A DNA stretch of 64,000 nucleotides from Hirundichthys speculiger. Its lineage: Eukaryota; Chordata; Actinopteri; Beloniformes; Exocoetidae. Position 1 is the stretch's first letter. Each line of letters starts with the position of its first letter. The notes under the pieces are model-generated. The model was not told where the DNA came from, made no database searches, and saw only the letters and a program-made list of their open reading frames with translations. Position numbers and translations under genes: made by a program. The stretch covers positions 3,038,001-3,102,000 of the forward strand of contig JAGFBZ010000290.1 in assembly GCA_018398805.1 (NCBI GenBank). The letters run 5' to 3'. This document shows, one piece after another, positions 22,846-34,035 of the stretch.

Positions 22846-23338
22846 GCTCTTTATCGTCAGGTTTGGCCTTGAGTCCCAGTTGCTTCAACATCAAATGTAA
22901 AACCTGAGCCTAATCAATCGTGTGAATCACTTCGCTGTGGAGACTGCAATAGAATATCCAACTGGCTATCCAGCTATCCGTCTGTCCATCTATCCAAATG
23001 GCGATTCGTCTATCCAAATGGCTATTCGACTGTCCGTCTATCCAACTTGCTGTTTGTCTATCAGTCTATCCAACTGGCTATCCGTCTGTCCATCTATCCA
23101 ACTGGCTATTCGTCTGACCATCTATCTAACTGGCTAGTGGTCTATCCGTCTGTCCATCTATCCTACTGGCTATCCGTCTGTCCATCTATCCAACTGGCTA
23201 TCCGTCTGTCCATCTATCCTACTGGCTATCCGTCTGTCCATCTATCCTACTGGCTATTTGTCTATCTATCTAACCAACTGGCTATCCGTCTGTCCATCTA
23301 ACCAACTGGATTTCCGTCTCTCAATCTATCCAACTGTC

Positions 23339-23416
<78 letters not shown>
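23339..23416 (+). repeat. (CTAT)n microsatellite, about 19 units
   Basis: The longest pure tetranucleotide tract of the array, in the spacer before the first full tRNA. Shorter (CTAT)3-6 tracts occupy the equivalent place in the other units. Confidence 0.95.
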
Positions 23417-23417
<1 letters not shown>

Positions 23418-23487
23418 GCTATCTAACCAACTGGCTATTCGTCTGTACATCTATCTACCACTCACACACACACACAAACACACACCA

Positions 23488-23570
23488 GTCAGGATGGCTG
23501 AGTGGTCTAAGGCGCTGCGTTCAGGTCGCAGTCTCCCCTTGAGGCGTGGGTTCGAATCCCAATTCTGACA
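23488..23570 (+). tRNA. tRNA-Leu(CAG), near-canonical copy
   Basis: 83 nt including the discriminator A. Acceptor GTCAGGA pairs with TTCTGAC, the anticodon arm is CTGCG-TTCAGGT-CGCAG, and there is a long variable arm typical of Leu. The T-loop TTCGAAT is intact. Differences from the array consensus are GCTGAGTGG in the D-arm (stem still pairs by wobble) and CCCAA in the T stem, which loses one pair. Confidence 0.8.
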
Positions 23571-24333
23571 GCTCTTTATCGTCAGGTTTGGCCTTGAGTC
23601 CCAGTTGCTTCAACATCTAATGTAAAACCTGAGCCGAATCAATTGTGTGAATCACTTCGGCTGTGGAGACTGAAATAGAATATCCAACTGGCTATCCAGC
23701 TATTTGTCTGACTGGCTATCCGTCTGTCAATCTATCCAACTGGCTATTTGTCTATCTATCTAACCAACTGGCTATCCGTCTGTCCATCTAACCAACTGGA
23801 TTTCCGTTTATCCAACTGTCTATTCATCTATCTATCTAATCAACTGAGTAAAACCGAATCACTTCGGCTGTGGAGACTGAAATAGAATATCCAACTGGCT
23901 ATCCAGCTATCCGTTTGTCCATCTATCCAACTGGCTATCCGTCTGTCAATCTATCCAACTGGCTATTTGTCTATCTATCCAACCAACTGGCTATCCGTCT
24001 GTCCATCTAACCAACTGGATTTCCGTTTATCCAACTATCTATCTAATCAACTGGCTATTCGCCTGTACATCTATCCAAATGGCGATTCGTCTGTCCATCT
24101 ATCCAACTGGCTAGTGGTCTGTCCATCTATCCAACTGGCTATCCGTCTGTCCATCTATCCTACTGGCTGTTTGTCTATCTATCTAACCAACTGGCTATCC
24201 GTCTGTCCATCTAACCAACTGGATTTCCGTCTGTCCATCTATCCAACTGTCTATTCATCTATCTATCTATCTAACCAACTGGCTATTCGTATGTACATCT
24301 ATCTACCACTCAAACATACACAAACACACACCA

Positions 24334-24416
24334 GTCAGGATGGCCGAGCGGTGTAAGGCGCTGCGTTCAGGTCGCAGTCTCCCCTTGAGGCGTGGGTTTG
24401 AATCCCACTTCTGACA
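24334..24416 (+). tRNA. tRNA-Leu(CAG)-like, type B (B-box variant)
   Basis: Acceptor, D and anticodon stems are intact, with anticodon CAG. The D-loop reads GGTGTAAGG instead of GGTCTAAGG, and the T-loop reads TTTGAAT, so the nearly invariant C56 is T. That weakens the internal B box (GGTTCGANNCC) and the D-loop/T-loop contact. The leader is CAAACATACACAAAC and the 3' block begins CAGGCTTGGCTTTGAG, as in the other type B units. Confidence 0.7.
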
Positions 24417-25233
24417 GCTCTTTATCGTCAGGCTTGGCTTTGAGTCCCAGTTGCTTCAACATCCAGTGTAAAACCTGAGCCGAATCAATTGTGTGAATCA
24501 CTTCGCTGTGGAGACTGAAATAGAATATCCAACTGGCTATCCAGCTATCCGTTTGTCCATCTATCCAAATGGCAATTCGTCTGTCCATCTATCCAACTGG
24601 CTATCCGTCTGTCAATCTATCCAACGGGCTAGTGGTCTGTCCATCTATCCAACTGGCTATTTGTCTATCTATCTAACCAACTGGCTATCCGTCTGTCCAT
24701 CTAACCAACTGGATTTCCGTTTATCCAACTGTCTATTCATCTATCTATCTATCTATCCAAATGGCGATTCGTCTGTCCATCTATCCAACTGGCTATTCGT
24801 CTGACCATCTATCCAACTGGCTAGTGGTCTGTCCATCTACCCTACTGGCTATTTGTCTATCTATCTAACCAACTGGCTATCCGTCTGTCCATCTAACCAA
24901 CTGGATTTCCGTCTGTCCAACTGTCCATTCATCTATCTATCTAACCAACTGGCTATTCGTCTGTACATCTATCCAAATGGCGATTCGTCTGTCCATCTCT
25001 CCAACTGGCTAGTGGTCTGTCCATCTATCCAACTGGCTATCTATCTGTCCATCTATCCTACTGGCTTTTTGTCTATCTATCTAACCAACTGGCTATCCGT
25101 CTGTCCATCTAACCAACTGGATTTCCGTCTGTCCATCTATCCAACTGTCTATTCATCTATCTATCTATCTAACCAACTGGCTATTCGTCTGTACATCTAT
25201 CTACCACTCAAACATACACAAACACACACACCA

Positions 25234-25317
25234 GTCAGGATGGCCGAGCGGTCTAAGGCGCTGCGTTCAGGTCGCAGTCTCCCCTTGAGGCGTGGGTTTC
25301 GAATCCCACTTCTGACA
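25234..25317 (+). tRNA. tRNA-Leu(CAG)-like, chimeric unit with T-loop insertion
   Basis: 84 nt. The D-loop is type A (GGTCTAAGG) but the leader is type B (CAAACATACACAAAC). The T-arm reads GTGGGTTTCGAATCCCAC, so the loop has an extra T. The 3' block is mixed (CAGGTTTGGCC of type A, then CATCCAATG close to type B). The unit looks like a recombinant between the two subfamilies, and the 8-nt T-loop probably impairs it. Confidence 0.7.
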
Positions 25318-25740
25318 GCTCTTTATCGTCAGGTTTGGCCTTGAGTCCCAGTTGCTTCAACATCCAATGTAAAACCTGAGCCGAATCAATCGTGTGAATC
25401 ACTTCGCTGTGGAGACTGAAATAGAATATCCAACTGGCTATCCAGCTATCCGTCTGTCCATCTATCCAAATGGCGATTCGTCTATCCAAATGGCTATTCG
25501 ACTGTCCGTCTATCCAACTTGCTGTTTGTCTATCAGTCTATCCAACTGGCTATCCGTCTGTCCATCTATCCAACTGGCTATTCGTCTGACCATCTATCTA
25601 ACTGGCTAGTGGTCTGTCCATCTCTCCAACTGGCTATCCGTCTGTCCATCTATCCTACTGGCTATTTGTCTATCTATCTAACCGACTGGCTATCCGTCTG
25701 TACATCTATCTACCACTCACACACACACAAACACACACCA

Positions 25741-25823
25741 GTCAGGATGGCCGAGCGGTCTAAGGCGCTGCGTTCAGGTCGCAGTCTCCCCTTGAGGCGT
25801 GGGTTCGAATCCCACTTCTGACA
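25741..25823 (+). tRNA. tRNA-Leu(CAG), canonical copy
   Basis: 83 nt. The A-box region TGGCCGAGCGGTCTAAGG and B box GGTTCGAATCC are intact. All stems pair, with one G:T in the acceptor that is shared by the whole array. Anticodon CAG lies in loop TTCAGGT, with a long variable arm CTCCCCTTGAG. It closely matches vertebrate tRNA-Leu-CAG as I know it. No intron. CCA is not encoded, as expected in a eukaryote. The next 265 bp, up to the following tRNA copy, contain no run of four T. Confidence 0.92.
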
Positions 25824-26088
25824 GCTCTTTATCGTCAGGTTTGGCCTTGAGTCCCAGTTGCTTCAACATCTAATGTAAAACCTGAGCCGAATCAATTGTG
25901 TGAATCACCTTACTGTGGAGACTGAGATAGAATATCCAACTGGCTATCCAGCTATCCGTCTGTCCATCTATCCAACTGGCTATTCGTCTGTCCATCTATC
26001 CAACTGTCTATTCATCCATCTATCTAACCAACTGGCTATTCGTCTGTACATCTATCTACCACTCACACACACACACAAACACACACCA

Positions 26089-26171
26089 CTCAGGATGGTT
26101 GAGCGGTCTAAGGTGCTGCGTTCAGGTCGCAGTCTCCCCTTAAGGCGTGGGTTCGAATCCCACTTCTGACA
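26089..26171 (+). pseudogene. tRNA-Leu(CAG)-like, degenerate copy
   Basis: Position 1 is C instead of G, so the first acceptor pair with C72 is lost. The D-arm reads GGTTGAGCGG, GCGCTG has become GTGCTG (one nucleotide before the anticodon stem), and the variable arm has CTTAAGG. The anticodon CAG and T-loop are intact. It lies only 265 bp after the canonical copy at 25741-25823, the shortest spacing in the array. Confidence 0.7.
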
Positions 26172-26603
26172 GCTCTTTATCGTCAGGTTTGGCCTTGAGT
26201 CCCAGTTGCTTCAACATCCTAATGTAAAACCTGAGCCGAATCAATTGTGTGAATCACCTCGCTGTGGAGACTGAGATAGAATATCCAACTGGCTATCGAG
26301 CTATCCGTCTGTCCATCTATCCAAATGGCAATTCGTCTGTCCATCTATCCAACAGGTTAGTGGTCTGTCCATCTACCCAACTGGCTATTTGTCTATCTAT
26401 CTAACCAACTGGTTATCCGTCTGTCCATCTAACCAACTGGATTTCCGTTTGTCCAACTGTCTATTCATCTATCTATCTAATCAACTGGCTATTCGCCTGT
26501 ACATCTATCCAACTGTCTATTCATCTATCTATCTATCTATCTAACCAACTGGCTATTCGTCTGTACATCTATCTACCACTCAAACATACACAAACACACA
26601 CCA

Positions 26604-26686
26604 GTCAGGATGGCCGAGCGGTGTAAGGCGCTGCGTTCAGGTCGCAGTCTCCCCTTGAGGCGTGGGTTTGAATCCCACTTCTGACA
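26604..26686 (+). tRNA. tRNA-Leu(CAG)-like, type B
   Basis: Identical to the 24334 copy as far as I can read: GGTGTAAGG D-loop, TTTGAAT T-loop, CAAACATACACAAAC leader and the CAGGCTTGG 3' block. Stems pair. The altered B box makes transcription doubtful. Confidence 0.7.
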
Positions 26687-27957
26687 GCTCTTTATCGTCA
26701 GGCTTGGCTTTGAGTCCCAGTTGCTTCAACATCCAGTGTAAAACCTGAGCCGAATCAATCGTGTGAATCACTTCGCTGTGGAGACTGCAATAGAATATCC
26801 AACTGGCTATCCAGCTATCCGTCTGTCCATCTATCCAAATGGCGATTCGTCTATCCAAATGGCTATTCGACTGTCCGTCTATCCAACTTGCTGTTTGTCT
26901 ATCAGTCTATCCAACTGGCTATCCGTCTGTCCATCTATCCAACTGGCTATTCGTCTGACCATCTATCTAACTGGCTAGTGGTCTGTCCATCTCTCCAACT
27001 GGCTATCCGTCTGTCCATCTATCCTACTGGCTATTTGTCTATCTATCTAACCGACTGGCTATCCGTCTGTCCATCTAACGAAGTGGATTTCCGTCTGTCC
27101 ATCTATCCAACTGTCTATTCATCTATCTATCTAATCAACTGGCTATTCGCCTGTACATCTATCCAACTGGCTATTCGTCTGACCATCTATCCAACTGGCT
27201 AGTGGTCTGTCCATCTATCCAACTGGCTATTTGTCTGTCCATCTATCCTACTGGCTATTTGTCTATCAATCTAACCAACTGGCTATCCGTCTGTCCATCT
27301 AACCAACTGGATTTCCGTCTGTCCAACTGTCTATTCATCTATCTATCTATCTATCTATCTATCTAACCAACTGGCTATTCATCTGTACATCTATCCAACT
27401 GGCTATTCGTCTGTCCATCTATCCAACTGGCTATCCGTCTGTCCATCTATCCTACTGGCTATTTGTCTATCTATCTAACCAACTGGCTATCCGTCTGTCC
27501 ATCTAACCAACTGGATTTCCGTTTATCCAACTGTCTATTCATCTATCTATCTAATCAACTGGCTATTCGCCTGTACATCTATTCGTCTGACCATCTATCC
27601 AACTGGCTATCTGTCTGTCCAACTGTCTATTCATCTATCTATCTATCTATCTATCTATCTAACCAACTGGCTATTCGTCTGTACATCTATCCAAATGGCA
27701 ATTCGTCTGTCCATCTATCCAACTGGCTAGTGGTCTGTTCATCTATCCAACTGGCTATCCGTCTGTCCATCTATCCTACTGGCTATTTGTCTATCTATCT
27801 AACCAACTGGCTATCCGTCTGTCCATCTAACCAACTGGATTTCCGTCTCTCCATCTATCCAACTGTCTATTCATCTATCTATCTATCTATCTATCTAACC
27901 AACTGGCTATTCGTCTGTACATCTATCTACCACTCACACACACACAAACACACACCA

Positions 27958-28040
27958 GTCAGGATGGCCGAGCGGTCTAAGGCGCTGCGTTCAGGTCGCA
28001 GTCTCCCCTTGAGGCGTGGGTTCGAATCCCACTTCTGACA
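27958..28040 (+). tRNA. tRNA-Leu(CAG), canonical copy
   Basis: Same sequence as 25741-25823, with intact A and B boxes and all stems. The 3' block begins GCTCTTTATCGTCAGG and then TTTGTTCTTGAG, a variant shared with the next two units (28664 and 29414). This shows that these three units share a recent origin. Confidence 0.92.
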
Positions 28041-28663
28041 GCTCTTTATCGTCAGGTTTGTTCTTGAGTCCCAGTTGCTTCAACATCTAATGTAAAACCT
28101 GAGCCGAATCAATTGTGTGAATCACTTCGCTGTGGAGACTGAAATAGAATATCCAACTGGCTATCCAGCTATCCGTTTGTTCATCTATCCAAATGGCAAT
28201 TCGTCTGTCCATCTATCCAACTGGCTATCCAACTGTCTATTCATCTATCTATCTAATCAACTGGCTATTCGCCTGTACATCTATCCAACTGGCTATTCGT
28301 CTGACCATCTATCCAATTGGCTATCTGTCTGTCCAACTGTCTATTCATCTATCTATCTATCTATCTAACCAACTGGCTATTCGTCTGTACATCTATCCAA
28401 ATGGCGATTCGTCTGTCCATCTATCCAACTGGCTAGTGGTCTGTCCATCTATCCAACTGGCTATCCGTCTGTCCATCTATCCTACTGGCTATTTGTCTAT
28501 CTATCTAACCAACTGGCTATCCGTCTGTCCATCTAACCAACTGGATTTCCGTCTCTCAATCTATCCAACTGTCTATTCATCTATCTATCTATCTATCTAT
28601 CTAACCAACTGGCTATTCGTCTGTACATCTATCTACCACTCACACACAGACAAACAGACACCA

Positions 28664-28746
28664 GTAAGGATGGCCGAGCGGTCTAAGGCGCTGCGTTCAG
28701 GTCGCAGTCTCCCCTTGAGGCGTGGGTTCGAATCCCACTTCTGACA
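28664..28746 (+). tRNA. tRNA-Leu(CAG)-like, one acceptor mismatch
   Basis: Consensus apart from GTAAGGA at the 5' end: C3 is A and can no longer pair with G70. The boxes and anticodon are intact. The leader contains CAGACAAACAGACACC instead of the usual CACACAAACACACACC. Confidence 0.75.
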
Positions 28747-29413
28747 GCTCTTTATCGTCAGGTTTGTTCTTGAGTCCCAGTTGCTTCAACATCTAATGTA
28801 AAACCTGAGCCGAATCAATTGTGTGAATCACCTCGCTGTGGAGACTGAGATAGAATATCCAACTGGCTATCGAGCTATCCCTCTGTCCATCTATCCAAAT
28901 GGCAATTCGTCTGTCCATCTATCCAACAGGCTAGTGGTCTGTCCATCTACCCAACTGGCTATTTGTCTATCTATCTAACCAACTGGTTATCCGTCTGTCC
29001 ATCTAACCAACTGGATTTCCGTTTGTCCAACTGTCTATTCATCTATCTATCTAATCAACTGGCTATTCGCCTGTACATCTATCCAACTGTCTATTCATCT
29101 ATCTATCTATCTATCTAACCAACTGGCTATTCGTCTGTACATCTATCCAAATGGCGATTCGTCTGTCCATCTATCCAACTGGCTAGTGGTCTGTCCATCT
29201 ATCCAACTGGCTATCCGTCTGTCCATCTATCCTACTGGCTATTTGTCTATCTATCTAACCAACTGGCTATCCGTCTGTCCATCTAACCAACTGGATTTCC
29301 GTCTCTCAATCTATCCAACTGTCTATTCATCTATCTATCTATCTATCTATCTAACCAACTGGCTATTCGTCTGTACATCTATCTACCACTCACACACACA
29401 CAAACAGACACCA

Positions 29414-29496
29414 GTCAGGATGGCCGAGCGGTCTAAGGCGCTGCGTTCAGGTCGCAGTCTCCCCTTGAGGCGTGGGTTCGAATCCCACTTCTGACA
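29414..29496 (+). tRNA. tRNA-Leu(CAG), canonical copy
   Basis: Same sequence as the copies at 25741 and 27958. The leader ends ACAAACAGACACCA, which links it to 28664, but here the acceptor stem is intact. It is followed by the same TTTGTTCTTGAG variant of the 3' block. Confidence 0.92.
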
Positions 29497-30419
29497 GCTC
29501 TTTATCGTCAGGTTTGTTCTTGAGTCCCAGTTGCTTCAACATCTAATGTAAAACCTGAGCCCAATCAATTGTGTGAATCACTTCGCTGTGGAGACTGAAA
29601 TAGAATATCCAACTGGCTATCCAGCTATCCGTTTGTTCATCTATCCAAATGGCAATTCTTCTGTCCATCTATCCAACTGGCTATCCGTCTGTCAATCTAT
29701 CCAACGGGCTAGTGGTCTGTCCATCTATCCAACTGGCTATCCGTCTGTCCATCTAACCAACTGGATTTCCGTTTATCCAACTGTCTATTCATCTATCTAT
29801 CTATCTAATCAACTGGCTATTCGCCTGTACATCTACCCAAATGGCAATTCGTCTGACCATCTATCCAACTGGCTATCCATCTGTCAATCTATCCAACGGG
29901 CTAGTGGTCTGTCTATCTATCTAACCAACTGGCTATCCGTCTGTCCATCTAACCAACTGGATTTCCGTTTATCCAACTGTCTATTCATATATCTATCTAA
30001 TCAACTGGCTATTCGCCTGTACATCTATCCAAATGGCGATTCGTCTGTCCATCTATCCAACTGGCTATTCGTCTGACCATCTATCCAACTGGCTATCCGT
30101 CTGTCCATCTATCCAACTGGCTAGTGGTCTGTCCATCTATCCAACTGGCTACTTGTCTATCTATCTAACCAACTGGCTGTCCATCTAACCAACTGGATTT
30201 CCGTCTGTCCAACTGTCTATTCATCTATCTATCTATCTATCTAACCAAATGGCGATTCGTCTGTCCATCTATCCAACTGGCTAGTGGTCTGTCCATCTAA
30301 CCAACTGGATTTCCGTCTGTCCATCTATCCAACTGTCTATTCATCTATCTATCTATCTAACCAACTAGCTATTCGTATGTACATCTATCTACCACTCAAA
30401 CATACACAAACACACACCA

Positions 30420-30502
30420 GTCAGGATGGCCGAGCGGTGTAAGGCGCTGCGTTCAGGTCGCAGTCTCCCCTTGAGGCGTGGGTTTGTATCCCACTTCTGA
30501 CA
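30420..30502 (+). pseudogene. tRNA-Leu(CAG)-like, type B, T-loop further damaged
   Basis: GGTGTAAGG D-loop and T-loop TTTGTAT: besides C56>T, A58 is T. A58 is needed for the T-loop fold and for the B box, so this copy is probably inactive. The anticodon is CAG. The unit that follows is the one carrying the hAT insertion. Confidence 0.75.
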
Positions 30503-31388
30503 GCTCTTTATCGTCAGGCTTGGCTTTGAGTCCCAGTTGCTTCAACATCCAGTGTAAAACCTGAGCCGAATCAATCGTGTGAATCGCTTCGCTGTGGAGA
30601 CTGCAATAGAATATCCAACTGGCTATCCAGCTATCCGTCTGTCCATCTATCCAAATGGCGATTCGTCTATCCAAATGGCTATTCGACTGTCCGTCTATCC
30701 AAGTTGCTGTTTGTCTATCAGTAGGGTTGCAAAATTCCTGGAAATTTTGAACGCGGTAAATTTCCACAGGGAATTTTGGGAATTTTGCGGGAATATTGGG
30801 AATTTTCGGAAACTTTCGGAAACTTTGGGAATTCTCACAATTGCAATGTCAAAAAGACTGATGGTCCTTGATTAGGGTTTTCAGGGTAGCTCAACAATTG
30901 TTAAAAAAAGGAGAACTACACTGTTAATTGATGATTGTTAATTTTAACATTTTTATTACAGGTTTAATCTGAATTTGAACTGTGGAACACATTAAATAAA
31001 AGTATGCTTTTGTATACAATATGCCCATCTGGCAAATACAGGGGTCTTACTATGCTGCAGGTACCTGAGCATAATATCCTCCAAAGCACATTACTTAAAG
31101 GCTTCAAACCAAGTTATAAAATCCTTATTCTGGAGATTTTTACAATAAAAATTTTTATCTTTATGCAGCCGCCTGCAGTAATGTCTATGCTATGGTTCAC
31201 ATAAACATAAGATTTATAGGCCTATTTTTGCAACTTTTGATTGGTCAATAAAAGGACCTTTTTTTAATGGACTCACTTCTTGAATTAAAATGCATGATAC
31301 AAGTTTATTTTGTAGCTGCAGCAAGATTCTTGAATAAATTAGGTTTTAATTTGGTGCTAATGGCATTTCCCCCTGAAGAGTTTGTGAA

Positions 31389-31885
31389 CTTGTATCCAGT
31401 TACCTTATAAATGCAATAAATTCCCTTTCCTTATGGGCTTAAAAACTAAGAAAGAACGATAACCATGATGCACATAGTACAACACCAACCATTTGGCCTG
31501 TAGACTATCTGTAGGCCTACCGGAACTTGACAATGTATTATTTTACCGGCGGATAGTTACTTGTTTTTCTCAGTATCCAGTTACCAGGAACTTGTATCCA
31601 GTTACCTTATAAATGCAATAAATTCCCTTTCCTTATGGGCTTAAAACTAAGAAAGAACAATAACCATGATGCACATAGTAAAACACAACCATTTGGCCTG
31701 TAGACCATCTGTAGGCCTACTGGAACTTGAGAATGTATTATTTTACCGGATAACTGGATTTTACCGGTTACTTGTTTTTCTCAGTATCAGTTACCAGGAA
31801 CTTGGTATCCAGTTTACCTTATAAATGCAATAAATTCCCTTTCCTTATGGGCTTAAAACTATAAGAAAGAACGATAACCATGATT
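31389..31885 (+). repeat. Tandem repeat, period ~202-210 bp, 2.4 copies
   Basis: CTTGTATCCAGTTACC followed by AAATGCAATAAATTCCCTTT and CCTTATGGGC recurs at 31389, 31591 and 31801. The copies differ by a few indels. It lies inside the hAT element. Confidence 0.85.
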
Positions 31886-31980
31886 ACTGAAACTGCTGGA
31901 TGGGGGAATTCCCATGTATCTATATATAGATTTTAACAACATTTATGAAAATGCAGTACCAGAATTTTGATGACATCATC

Positions 31981-32209
31981 CAGGGGTCGCGAAATCCACT
32001 CGCCCGCTCGCCTAGGCGAGTGCAATCAGTGTCAGGGCGAGTACATAGCCAAGTGGTACTCGCCCTGTGGGCGAGTAGCCTTCAAAGCTGTTGCTGAACC
32101 TTTACTTGGAAAAAAAATAGCTGGGACTTGCAGAAATTTCTAGGGACTAGTGCAGTTTGAATGGTCACTAGTCCCGTGGGTGAGTGAGGTTGTCATCTCG
32201 CGACCCCTG
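31981..32209. mobile_element. 229-bp hAT-type MITE nested in the array hAT
   Basis: The terminal inverted repeat is CAGGGGTCGCGA at 31981 and TCGCGACCCCTG ending 32209. The flanks ACATCATC and TCATCATT are similar over 8 bp (two differences). The interior has repeated CTCGCC and GGCGAGT motifs that can pair with each other. Confidence 0.6.
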
Positions 32210-33191
32210 TCATCATTTCAAAAAATAAACTAAATAAATAAAATAATAGTATCCTATGACAGTGATACATCCTTTGACCCTATTAAGGCATACCAAGCGC
32301 CAGGCAGCCCAAAAACAAGTAAAAGCTCATTTTATTGTGTGGAAAATGCTATATAATGTATTTGCTTTCTGAAAAAACTGACAGAGTTTACCATTTCAGA
32401 TCATAAAACGAAAATTCCCGAAAATTCCCCAAATTTCCGACCTTTCAAAATTCCCGTAACTTTCCCTGGAAAGATTCCAAAATTTCCGGAAAGTTTCCGT
32501 CCCTTTGCAACCCTATCTATCAGTCTATCCAACTGGCTATCCGTCTGTCCATCTATCCAAATGGCAATTCGTCTGTCCATCTATCCAACTGGCTATCCGT
32601 CTGTCAATCTATCCAACTGGATTTCCGTTTATCCAACTATCTATCTAATCAACTGGCTATTCGCCTGTATATCTATCCAAATGGCGATTCGTCTGTCCAT
32701 CTATCCAACTGGCTATTTGTCTGTTCATCTATCCAACTGGCTATCCGTCTGTCCATCTATCCAACTGGCTAGTGGTCTGTCCATCTATCAAACTGGCTAT
32801 TTGTCTATCTATCTAACCAACTGGCTATCCGTCTGTCCATCTAACCAACTGGATTTCCGTCTGTCCAACTGTCTATTCATCTATCTATCTATCTATCTAA
32901 CCAACTGGCTATTCGTCTGTACATCTATCCAAATGGCGATTTGTCTGTCCATCTCTCCAACTGGCTAGTGGTCTGTCCATCTATCCAACTGGCTATCCGT
33001 CTGTCCATCTATCCTACTGGCTGTTTGTCTATCTATCTAACCAACTGGCTATCCGTCTGTCCATCTAACCAACTGGATTTCCGTCTGTCCATCTATCCAA
33101 CTGTCTATTCATCTATCTATCTATCTATCTAACCAACTGGCTATTCGTATGTACATCTATCTACCACTCAAACATACATAAACACACACCA

Positions 33192-33273
33192 GTCAGGATG
33201 GCCGAGCGGTGTAAGGCGCTGCGTTCAGGTCGCAGTCTCCCCTTGAGGCGTGGGTTTGAATCCACTTCTGACA
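33192..33273 (+). pseudogene. tRNA-Leu(CAG)-like, type B, one base deleted
   Basis: 82 nt. GGTGTAAGG D-loop and T-loop TTTGAAT. One C is missing from the 3' T stem (TCCAC instead of TCCCAC), so that stem cannot form fully. The leader is CAAACATACATAAAC. Confidence 0.75.
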
Positions 33274-33952
33274 GCTCTTTATCGTCAGGCTTGGCTTTGA
33301 GTCCCAGTTGCTTCAACATCCAGTGTAAAACCTGAGCCGAATCAATCGTGTGAATCACTTCGCTGTGGAGACTGCAATAGAATATCAAACTGGCTATCCA
33401 GCTATCTCTCTGTCCATCTATCCAAATGGCTATTCGACTGTCCGTCTATCCAAGTTGCTGTTTGTCTATCAGACTATCCAACTGGCTGTCCATCTATCCA
33501 AATGGCAATTCGTCTGTCCATCTATCCAACGGGCTAGTGGTCTGTCCATCTATCCAACTGGCTATTTGTCTTTCTATCTAACCAACTGGCTATCCGTCTG
33601 TCCATCTAACCAACTGGATTTCCGTTTATCCAACTGTCTATTCATCTATCTATCTATCTATCTAATCAACTGGCTATTCGCCTGTACATCTATCCAAATG
33701 GCGATTCGTCTGTCCATCTATCCAACTGGCTATTCGTCTGACCATGTATCGAACTGGCTATCCATCTGTCCATCTATCCAACTGGCTAGTGGTCTGTCCA
33801 TCTATCCAACTGGCTATTTGTCTATCTATCTAACCAACTGGCTATCCGTCTGTCCATCTAACCAACTGGATTTCCATCTATCTATCTATCTAACCAACTG
33901 GCTATTCGTATGTACATCTATCTACCACTCAAACATACACAAACACACACCA

Positions 33953-34035
33953 GTCAGGATGGCCGAGCCGTGTAAGGCGCTGCGTTCAGGTCGCAGTCTC
34001 CCCTTGAGGCGTGGGTTTGAATCCCACTTCTGACA
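33953..34035 (+). pseudogene. tRNA-Leu(CAG)-like, type B, D-loop change
   Basis: The D-arm reads GCCGAGCCGTGTAAGG, so a G of the conserved GG pair (G18/G19) is C. The T-loop is TTTGAAT. Both sides of the D-loop/T-loop contact are altered. The 3' block has a small deletion (TTTATCGGCTTGGC). Confidence 0.7.

Larger units (their letters stand above)
30722..32515. mobile_element. hAT-like element inserted in the tRNA array
   Basis: The 1794-bp element starts TAGGGTTGCAAAATTCC and ends TCCCTTTGCAACCCTA, with 12-bp terminal inverted repeats. A perfect 8-bp TSD TCTATCAG lies at 30714-30721 and 32516-32523. Subterminal GGGAATTTT and GGAAACTTTC words repeat near both ends. There is no transposase ORF. 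It contains a ~200-bp tandem repeat (31389-31885) and a nested MITE (31981-32209). Sister units at about 23047, 25519 and 26888 keep the uninterrupted target 'GTTTGTCTATCAGTCTATCC'. Confidence 0.85.

Noticed and set aside
25741..25823. The tRNA-Leu copies as a tRNA-derived SINE
   Set aside because: SINE copies would be dispersed with poly-A or simple tails and TSDs. Here all copies are in tandem, in one orientation, with shared long flanks, and several keep perfect tRNA stems.
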